A program made the translations under genes and the position numbers. This document shows, in pieces, positions 1 to 9,700 of a stretch of DNA of 22,148 nt. Source of the DNA: Ophiothrix spiculata. Taxonomy: Eukaryota > Echinodermata > Ophiuroidea > Amphilepidida > Ophiotrichidae. The stretch's first letter is position 1; each line of letters opens with the position of its first letter. Under the pieces are notes generated by a model that saw only the letters and a list, made by a program, of their open reading frames with translations, ran no database searches and had not been told where the DNA came from. The stretch lies in assembly GCA_000969725.1 (NCBI GenBank), contig JXSR01S029539.1; one strand, given 5' to 3'.

Positions 1-1875
1 ATCCATTTTATTGTTCTGTGTGTGTGCAGCGAAATTCATCAATGGGAATTTGACGGAGTGCAATATATTTTGTGTTTTTTCCAAAACCGGGCGGATTTAG
101 AAACTGAAACTTACACATTAGTTGATAGAGATACTAAATAATAACATACCCTAAGATGAAATATGTGCGACACTCAGAACGAAAAAAAGAGCAATTCTAA
201 AACTTTTTTTGTTACGGTTTGTGTGTGAGCCGCTGTGTGCGGCGAAATCGTTCAACAGAATTTGTGGCATCACTGAACTGCCTATTTGTAGTAACAAGGA
301 GATCCAGGATGCTATTGGATATTGGTCTGGTAATTTCATTTACCAATCGTGAGAGAGAGTTATCTAATATAAAGTCAAGGAACTTTAAGTGAAGAGCTTT
401 TTTGTCACTACAAGCTTTAATTGACCAATCAGATGGCCAGTTTATATCAGGCAGATTAAAATATATTACGATTCTTACTGAATTTGCAGTGAGTTTTTCG
501 CCATTGGTTGATCTATTTAACAGCCTGTCTCTGTACCTCTATTATAGCTCTAAATTTAGCAAATTAGGGCTGAAAGTTGCAGAATTCAACAGCTTTGCAC
601 TAAAAATATTAAAATTCAGGGTGTGGGTCATCAGCCCGGGGGATGGGGGTTGTCTTCCAAAAAATTTGTATGGGTATGTGCCTGCCAGATTTGAAAAACT
701 GACCATATCTCTATATATTTTTGGCTCAAAAACCCACCGACGGCACCGATCAATATACCAATTTAGAAAAGCCTCAAATTGTTTTTTTTTAATTGTCCCA
801 AAAATTACCAAATTTTAAATTCATCAGAGATGAAAACCACCCGATTGCTATACCAAAATCTGTCAAAACTCGCCCGAAAAGTACATTGAAGACAATTCGT
901 TCGTGCACCTCTCTCATTGAAAACACTGTATTGTTCACATGTTTCACGCTTGTTCACCGAGTCCTGAAAGTTCCTCAGAAAATATCGTGATATACGAGAA
1001 CAAATGCAACAAGGTCTTGGAATCCTGGATGAAACATGTTTAAGAAATGAATTATCACTAACCTGATATTTTAATCAATCGTTACAAGTGAAAAAAATGA
1101 GATATTTCCAGAGATACTCATCAAGTCATGTTAAAATCCATGTAAACAAAAGCAGTCTTCCATACTGCTTCCTGTCTGGGTCAGACCTAGAATGACCTTT
1201 GGCTCCAAAATTCAATTCATGTATGTCACATGCTATGTCAATAAATCAATAAGAAATCAATATATTGATTTCGTATAGATATATCTCCTTGACTGGATTC
1301 TGGAATTCAGTCATAACAGGTGACTATCTACTTAGAACTGAAAAATTAAAGTAAACAAAATTGTAAAAGATTATCAGTATCATACTCCTTTTGTATGAAT
1401 TTGTGGGGAAGACTCAAATTCATAGTTAGGAATACCCGAAAAGGCAGGCACACATACCATGACTATGTCAATGTAAATAACTTATAATGCAAAAAAAAAA
1501 ACCACAATTGGGATAACCTTGGCGTATCGTGTTACGCTGACTTGAACTACTGATGAAAAACGCCCTCCCACAGTTTTCAAAGCACCATATAAATAGTTCT
1601 CTATGCACCATCAAGATCCCATTGTTACTGACATTGTAAAAACAAATTCATAAGTGAGAAGTTGAGATCTCAAGTAGCAAAAACAAAATCAAGCAAAAAA
1701 TTGGTGGGATATCTTTGGCGCACTGAGATAGTGAAGGTCGAAGGTTACATTTTTCCACTCTGATGCGTTTTCGCAGCCTCGTAACTCTGCGCGCCATTGT
1801 TAGAAAACGATAACACTACCGTACCAATAATGTGTAGGGACAGTTTTCTTTTTATAAAAAATGAAATGTAAAGAA
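1..1875. other. AT-rich stretch without recognised gene
   Basis: No exon, RNA gene or element is supported here apart from the 566-612 repeat. A 20-bp perfect palindrome lies at 1253-1272 (GAAATCAATATATTGATTTC). The + strand frame ending in TGA near 352 reads NRICGITELPICSNKEIQDA and a few more residues; this looks protein-like but I cannot assign it. Confidence 0.5.
566..612 (+). repeat. Dispersed direct repeat, copy 1
   Basis: About 47 bp beginning AGGGCTGAAAGTTGCAGAAT is repeated in the same orientation at 2159-2206 with about two differences. The SINE at 1876-2110 lies between the two copies. The repeat family is not recognised. Confidence 0.7.
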
Positions 1876-2110
1876 ACTTCGGATATGTCGAGCAGTTAGA
1901 GCATGGGTCTCGTAATACAGAGATTGAGGGTTCGAGCCCCGGGCCGAGCGGTTTTCGTTTCCTTGGGCAAGAAACTTTGCTCTACTTGCTCCGTGGTTGG
2001 ACAGTCACATAAAGCCGTGGGTCCCCTGTACGAATAGTCTCTTTCGTCATGGGGTATGCATGTTATGCAAGTATATACTTGTATCATTGATTGATTGATT
2101 GATTGATCTG
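1876..2110 (+). mobile_element. tRNA-derived SINE with ATTG tail
   Basis: The head has pol III promoter boxes: an A-box-like GAGCAGTTAGAGCATGG around 1890-1906 and a perfect B box GGTTCGAGCCC at 1929-1939. The spacing is that of a tRNA, and the anticodon-loop region reads TCTCGTAAT. A body with CCTTGGGCAAGAAACTTTG, a module seen in many marine invertebrate SINEs, follows. It ends in four to five copies of TGAT/ATTG near 2090-2106. It is a SINE, not a functional tRNA, because the acceptor stem does not pair and no 3' tRNA half closes it. Confidence 0.8.
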
Positions 2111-2860
2111 CATAATTTGGTATTTTCTATGTTTTTTTGAAAATTGGCTACGTATTATAGGGCTGAAAGTTGCAGAATTCAACAGTTTTGCACTAAAATA
2201 TTAAAAATAAGACAAAGTTTTAAGTTTTTGGAAAACAAATTACACTCCATTACCAGTTGTCCATTACAGACCTATCTCAATATATGTTTGTTATTGTTTA
2301 AAACATCTCCAAAAAGTTTTTTGTGTGTACACATGAAGAAAAAAAAAGGATTGGCCTTATTTTTGTATGTGATATGAACCAACCAAAATTATCTCGTAAG
2401 AATGTTTACTTTTGCTTTAATTACTGAAATTGTCACTCAACCCAAATATTATCAGGATAGCAGTATATTTAATCAAAGTTCTACAAAATGAAAATGAAAT
2501 GGTGCAATGCTTTTTAAATTTATGATACCACTTTCTGTAATCAAAAGCGATTTTATATTCCAGGTCCCAAAATTTGCATGCCGGACTTAATGCTGATGTT
2601 AAATGGGCAAACTGGACAAGTTTAGCATTATCCCAAACTTTTCCCCAGACATTTCTTCAAGATTTTTAGATCATTAACTTGTTGGCAGCAGGGCCAGTAT
2701 AATAATAGAAGCATCCAATAATTTTTTGTCAAATTCAACCCTATAGGCCTATATCAAAATATTTAGATTTTATTTCATTATTATTATAATTATCATTGTC
2801 TACGCTAGAGACAATTACTCAGATTTTTCCTTTAGTATGAGTACAAGTATGAGTACTATA
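2111..2860. other. AT-rich stretch without recognised gene
   Basis: Apart from the dispersed repeat at 2159-2206, I see only low-complexity AT-rich sequence here. It probably belongs to the first intron or 5' flank of DCTN6. Confidence 0.5.
2159..2206 (+). repeat. Dispersed direct repeat, copy 2
   Basis: Second copy of the 566-612 repeat, same orientation. The sequences on either side do not match those of the first copy. Confidence 0.7.
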
Positions 2861-2868
2861 CCTCTAAT

Positions 2869-3582
2869 TAAGGTTTCTGTCGACATGCCTTATGTCGACA
2901 TATATGTCAATATAAAGCATATCTCGACATGTCGGCATGAAATCTCATTTGTCGACAAAACTGGGCAAGTAAAATTTCATTAAAACTTGACATATTAAGT
3001 ATTGAGTCAAACAGAAAAACAGATATTGATTTAATACTTATTATTATTGTTTCAAATAAATTACGGACATGAGCATGATTTCTGAACGCAGCCACCGCGT
3101 ATCCACAAGTTATGAGAAGAACGGGACACCGGGAAGTACGCAACACCGTTTCCAATCAGTAATCTACAGCGGCCACGACATCCCGCGTGCCTGGAAAGCG
3201 TTGGGTACTCGCGTAAAATGCACACGCAATTGTGTTACGCAAGGCTCAAAAATTTTTGTGTCCGAGAATTATTTGAAACAACAATAGTTGTTCGTCATTT
3301 ACATCCGTTAAAAAGGTTATTACGATGGTTCACAACAAAAAAAATGTTGCAAAATATCAATTTCATATCATCCATATTATCCTACACAGAAAGACCTAAC
3401 ACAGAATTGTTTGCATAAGCTGAATGAAGTTTTCGGTACTATACTACATCTAAAACTTCATTCAGCTTATGCAAATAATTATATTTTTTACCGCAAAAAT
3501 CTACTTTTGCATATCAAGTTTATGTCGACAACAAATTATTGCGACATGTCGACATGAAAAAACGGTCTCGACAGAAACCTTA
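2869..3582. mobile_element. hAT-like non-autonomous DNA transposon, 714 bp
   Basis: A 15-bp perfect terminal inverted repeat TAAGGTTTCTGTCGA opens at 2869 and its reverse complement closes at 3582. Flanking copies of CCTCTAAT (2861-2868 and 3583-3590) form an 8-bp target duplication. TIR start TAAGG fits the hAT YARNG pattern and 8 bp is the hAT duplication length. Subterminal GTCGACAT-type repeats cluster within about 90 bp of each end, as transposase sites do. The interior has a GC-richer patch (about 3060-3260) and a perfect 24-bp hairpin (3408-3474). No transposase is encoded. Confidence 0.88.
3408..3474. repeat. Perfect 24-bp inverted repeat inside the hAT-like element
   Basis: The arms read TTTGCATAAGCTGAATGAAG plus TTTT and the exact reverse complement, separated by an 18-bp loop. 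It lies off-centre toward the right end of the 2869-3582 element. It could extrude as a cruciform or fold in RNA. Confidence 0.85.
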
Positions 3583-3677
3583 CCTCTAATGATACTGCTG
3601 ACATTCATGAAATTTTATTTATAAGTATTGATCAGTTGATATGCTGCTAACTATGTAATTGTGTACATTCTATACAG

Positions 3678-3742
3678 TGTGAAAATTGGAACCGGTGCAG
3701 TAGTGTGTGTAGAGGCAGAAGTACGAGGGGATATCACAATAG
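3678..3742 (+). CDS. DCTN6: DCTN6 coding exon (first visible)
   Basis: The acceptor is TATACAG at 3671-3677 and the donor is AG|GTAAGA at 3743. The first base completes a split Ser codon, followed by [21 protein letters not shown], the first turn of the beta-helix; the last base starts a Gly codon. No in-frame ATG precedes it in the open stretch, so an upstream exon of roughly seven codons ending in phase 2 is expected. I scanned 1-3660 for an ATG followed by a phase-2 donor and found no convincing candidate. Confidence 0.92.
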
Positions 3743-6700
3743 GTAAGAGGCAATCTAGCTTAGGGCTCTGTCACACTGGATTTTTTAGATTTATTATGGT
3801 ACAAAAAAGTTTACAAATACTGCGCAATAGACATTTTCTCTGATTTTGCATACAAATTCTGGATATCATAATATTGCTCAATTTTGTGATTGGTTTATGT
3901 AGAGATTGTGCCAAAAACAAAAAAAATATACCATATATTATGTACAAGTTCAAGAATATTATCATGATTATGTAACTGTTAAGATATTCATTTCAATTTT
4001 ATGAAATTTGATCTATAATATTCTTAGATTACTTTCCAATTTGGTTAACTAGTATTACCAAATTACAGTCAAGTAGCTTATAAATCTGAATGAAATGATG
4101 TGACATGATCACAAATATCCAGTGACTCAGAGTTAATGAAACAAACTATTATTGATCCCGACACTGTACGTCTTGTTTTCTAGGTGCAAGGACGGTTATT
4201 CATCCAAAAGCCAGAATAATAGCTGAGGCAGGACCCATAGTGATAGGAGAGAGTAATCTCATTGAAGAACAGGTGCTGATTAGGAACAGGTCAGTATAAT
4301 AGCTGAAGCAGGACCTATAGTGATAGGAGAGAGTAATCTCATTGAAGAACAGGTGCTGATTAGGAACAGGTCAGTATAATAGCTGAAGCAGGACCCATAG
4401 TGATAGGAGAGAGTAATCTCATTGAAGAACAGGTGCTGATTAGGAACAGGTGAGTACCAACTGTGTATCTCCTACATAAATTCACGTACCATTTTTAGAG
4501 ACATGGCATTCCAATTTTCTGTCCGCCGTCCACAAATTTTGTCTGGAGCAAATCTCGAAAACCGCGTGCCCTACGTTATTGATATTTATTGACTGTGTAG
4601 GCCCGGAGCCAAACTGGATCCAGCAACGATTTTGGTGCAAAATATGCTAATTAAGTACCTAATTTGGATAATTTATGCATAAAATGGTTTAAATGGCATA
4701 TTTAACAAACTATGCACCCTACATTCATGAAATTTGGTGGGTAGGTGGCAAGACTGGTAGGTGGGGATAGAGCTGCGCTTTTGTCAGCTGCAATTTGAGC
4801 GCAAAATATGCTAATTAAGTACCTAATTTGCATAATTTAGTTTGAAATGTTGCCTATTTTTCAAGTTTGTCCGATTTCAAAGGTTGAGGTGTCAACTGTT
4901 CGTCTTGGACCAGTGATCTAAAGTGTCAAAGGTGATCCCGTCGTCTGACCACTCCCTTGGGGTCAAAGGTCAAAAGAAAGGTTAAATTTTTAACTTTGTG
5001 TGACTTCAAAAGTGAAGGTGTCAAACTGTTCGTCTTGGACCAGTGATCAAAAGTGTCAAAGGTGACCCTGTCATCCGACCACTCCCTTGGGGTCAAAGGT
5101 CAAATTTTAAACTTTGTGCGATTGTGCGATTTCAAAAGTTAAGGTGTCAAATTGTTCTTCTTGGACCAGCGATCAAATGTTTCAATGGTGACCCCATTGT
5201 CTGACCTTTCCGTTGGGGGTCAAATTTTCAATTTTGTCCGATTTCAAAGATTGAGGTACGAAATATAGATTTAATAGCATATTTTACAAACCGAAAAAAC
5301 CTATTATTGTACTTGTGCACTTGTGCCTGCTGAAATTATTCCATCCCACCCCACCACTGAATAATTATGTAGCAATCAATTAAGAAAGTGCTTAATACGC
5401 ATACCGTACCCTACTCCTACCCTACCCTGCTCCGACCCACAACTGAATGATTAAGTAGGCGGTCAATTCAATAGGCGGTCGATACGCAGGCGAGACTACT
5501 GGTTCGCGAACCATCTTGCTTATTATATAACTTATTTATAAATTCAAGGCATTTCAAGTTCCAATGGTCTTCAATATGCATGTGATTCCTGAGTTGGTCA
5601 AGTGACATTTCTTCATTTGTTTGTTTTATTTTTTAGCAAAGAAGCAGACAACAGAGAAGGTGGTCAGACCATGATAATTGGAGCCAATAACGTGTTTGAA
5701 GTAGGATGCCGTATCCTTTTTAATATGATGTGTATCTATAAACCCTGAATAATAATAATAATAATCTAGTCTTTTTGTTGAAGTCACCTTGAATGCTTGG
5801 AATGCGTGGAGCATGTGTGGCCAAGTGGATAAGGCACCTCTATCAAATCCTTAATTAGGTTCTGAATTCGATCCACATAAAGTTCAACACAATCAGAGAC
5901 TATAGCCAACTCTCCTAGCTCCATGAAATGATACCCTTGCTTTGTGTTAACCATTTGATCAATTTCAGCTTTGTGTTTTTCAAACACTCTTAGTCCAACA
6001 TTTTCCTTAAGAGTTGTCTAACAGGGTGTGAAGCACTAAGAGTAGGAGATAACAATGTCATTGAAGCCAAAGGTATGTCAGCCCTGTGAGAATTATTGGA
6101 TGTTTGCTCCAATAGATTTGCTTTCATTTAACCTCAGTTTATGACCAACATATCAAATCAAACCAAAATCAAAATCTTTATTTCCATATAAGACATATAA
6201 CAATAGCAAGTTGATAACATAAACAACGGCATAAAAAGAACACTAACGCGACAATATGGAGGACATTGCTGGAAGACCAATAAGATCTGTAAGAAGCAAT
6301 GCCCTAAATTATGTACGGACACAAAAAAACATATTAAAACGGAAACGGATCAAAAACAAGACAAGCAGAAGGAAACTGCATGAAACATGAGAAAAATGTA
6401 TCAATTATATTGAGAGACTAAGAGTTTTTTACATTATGATCGGAAATGTTTTATAGTCTTTGAGTTCTTAAGGGATTTATCTAAAGAATTCCAAAGGTTT
6501 GGACCATTATATCTAATTGCATGATCAGAAAAAGATCTTTTATTTCTTATGATATTGTAGTCGTCCACATGTCTTGTTGGGTATCCGTGTACGTCTGATC
6601 GTTTTGAAAAAAAAATTATCAAATGTTGATGGTAAATCTTTGATGGAGTATCTGTACATAAATACCCCAAGATCTATTTTATACATATCACTAACAGTCA

Positions 6701-9700
6701 ATATATTGGTTTTAGCAAACAAGGGACCGGTATGGCTTCTATAATGGCTGTTAGTTATAGTTTGTAATGCCCATTTTTGTAATTTCACCAATTTATCCAA
6801 GTATGTTTTGCAAGTATCTCCCCAGATAAGTATACCATAGCTAAGGTAAGGCATGATCATAGTACAATACAGAGTATGTAATATACCTTCAGGAAAGAAG
6901 TGTTTCAATTTGTTTCATATGAGTGCAAACTGAATTTTGCCCATGTGAAATACAGTTTATTTTTGTCCCCGCCGAACGAGTTCGAAAAGGGGACTATAAA
7001 ATGGGCTCCGTCCGTATGTGTGCGTCTGTGATAAAAATGTTAACCTACATTTCCTCAACGACCGACAGTCCGCACGGTCCTGAAACTTGGTAGTTGCACT
7101 TGGTGGGTGGGATCGATTGTTGATGCCCCAAGGTCATCAGGGGTCATTCAAGGTCAAATTGGGTAAACCTTGTTTCCAAATTAAAAAAACTTTTAATTAA
7201 ATAGCATTATCTAAAAAAAAAGATGCATCTCATTCTCTCCTGTGCTTGCACACCCGCCTCTGCTTGGAAATCATCAACTTTTGGCCAGTGCTGAGTGTCT
7301 AGATGGCGTAGTTCCCTTAGCACATGGTGTTATCAGGTGTTGATTGATTATCACTGGGGATGTTAAGTCCCCTCCAGTTTCAGATGGTTTAGGAGGAGAG
7401 AAGCTGAAATTTCTACAGCTATTTATAACAATTTGTAAGGCCTAAAAATGTCCAAGTTATTGTCCCCTAGGTCACAGGAGTTCATATTGGGTAAACTTTG
7501 GACACATTTGGCGGGGACATATTTTACGCATCGCATAAACCAGAGTTCTACTTGTTTAACTTGCTGCTAGGCCAACATTGATATGCAAAATCAAATCAAA
7601 TGCATCTAGGTTAAAATAGTCAAACATTGTTTTCAACTTCAATCGCTTAGGTTGTATTGTGAGTTCAAAGAAACTATGCCTTTTGAGTTTAAATTGCAAC
7701 TTTAATTGAACAAATCACAGATATTTTAAGAAATAGAACCCAATGTATGACAATATGATGTAGTGGTATTGAAAGCCTTGTGGCTCAAATTTGGGGTATT
7801 CAGGTGCTTTCGGGTGATCCCACCCGTTGCAGAGATTTGTTTGTGAGGCTGTCCAAAACATGCAGCAACAAAGATGTTGGTTCAAAATTTTTAATTTATA
7901 ACAAACTCGCTATGCATTTTCAGAAGAAACCTAATTATGAGGCTGTGGATCACGGAAAAAAATATCTCTGTTTCAAAGCCATTGGGTCAGACTCCACTCT
8001 CAGTCCATATGAAAGTACATTTTTTCACTAATACTTGTTCCTCTAAAACTGTCAATGTCTGTTTCTCCTGTTTCAGCTGTTGTAGGTCGAGATACTCAAT
8101 TATCCAACGGTAACGTAGTAGGCGCCTTCTGTGAAGTGACTAGCAATGAAATCTTACCAGAAAATACTGTTGTATATGGAGACAACTGTAGTAGACGTAT
8201 ACAAGCCGAAAGGCCTCCAGTAAGTACTATCAAATCGTCATGCAAATGCAAGAAAGTCGTATCTTCAATGGCTGCCTTAAGTTATATTTATTTATCAATT
8301 TATCACAGGAATGTGAAAAATCCCTCAAAATTACCCTGTCTTATGTCAGTGGTTCTTGAAATGGTTCTTCAGGTGACACCAAGAACCATTTCAAGAACCA
8401 CTGACCCAAGACTGGAGATTATACAGTGTGCAATCATAATTTATGACAAATGGTAGCTATTGCAGATACAACTTTCTTGCACTCACATAACGAAATGTGC
8501 AGGTTATTGTTTCCATCTTTACAAAACACATCAATTTGTATAAACCAAGGAAATTATAATGGAGAATCTGCTCTCATCGCCATTTTGATTTGACCGTCGT
8601 GTAAATCCTATATGATGGCAGCCATCTTGGTTTGTCGCTTATGGAGGGTGATATATTGTACCTCAGGCATTTTATGGCTCCGCTTTCCACACATCAAGAG
8701 TCTTCGAAACAGATAAGCTGGAAATTGACTTACTTTGATCAGAGCAAGAATTTGAAACAAAATGCACACGCTGTATATGCGTCAAGTAAAGATTCACGCG
8801 ATCTGCCTGAAAATCAAACCAAACTCTGCATATATCTGGAGGTACAATAACTCTGCTCCATGAGCAACAACAAGATGGTGGCAAGGGCAGATCCCCCCAT
8901 TATAATTTCCTTGGTATAAACTAATCCATATTCACATATTCCTACATCTCAGTGTGAGCAATTAGGACCACTTCCTTGATGCACAGCAGATTGGTGCACA
9001 ACTAGTGCAAATTTGAAATGCTATTATCCATATATCTGCTTATAACAAACTAAATTTCCTTTGAAATTTGCGCCTATTGTGCACTATTTGGGGTTGCGTC
9101 ATCTGGATAGTCTCAGTGCTGGTAGATAAAGAGGTAAAAGAATGTGTGAAAATAGATTAATAATAATAACCAATCTAATAGGATAATTTCTAGTTTTACG
9201 CAAACAACCGCACTATCATAACAAAATTCCGGCATTTATATTACGCCTTTGCCAAAGGATACAAAGCACTGGCCATTATTATTACGCCGAAACAAGGGAA
9301 AAATCAGAACCACATCACCTTACACTAGCCAATGACCAAAAGCGCATACCTATCAGCACTTAAGTTGTGATATTCCCCCCTAAACAGCTCCTGAATGCGC
9401 TCAGGTCGACAAGGCAAGTGTGATAAATGGGTTTGCCCAGGTTCACAACACGTCAGCGCTAGCAGGGCTCGAACTTGGTACTTTTCTTCAGGAGTTACGC
9501 TCTCGCAGAAAAGTACCTCGGCCAAAAAGGAACACCTCTGATTTTAAACATTGACCTCAAAAAAGAGATGTGCAGTTATTATTTGTCTAATTAGTTTATA
9601 GCAAGAACTTGTGCCACTTCGAAGCAATATCTCATAGGCACTTTGAGCATGATACAATAATAGTTAATTCAAGGAAAGTCATACTTTACAAAATTATATG

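Noticed and set aside
829..870. DCTN6 exon 1 candidate starting at ATG 829 with a phase-2 GTCAAA donor
   Set aside because: The phase fits, but the product (Leu instead of Ser at the junction, unlike N-terminus) and weak donor give no real support.
1880..1950. A functional tRNA gene (CGT-like anticodon)
   Set aside because: A and B boxes are present, but the acceptor stem does not pair and a SINE body and tail follow.
2364..2400. DCTN6 exon 1 candidate reading MNQPKLS before GTAAGA near 2394
   Set aside because: It resembles the expected N-terminus in length, but the donor leaves phase 1 where the next exon needs phase 2; joining would give an immediate stop.
5748..5766. AAT microsatellite as a functional element
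   Set aside because: Short simple repeat with no supporting context.
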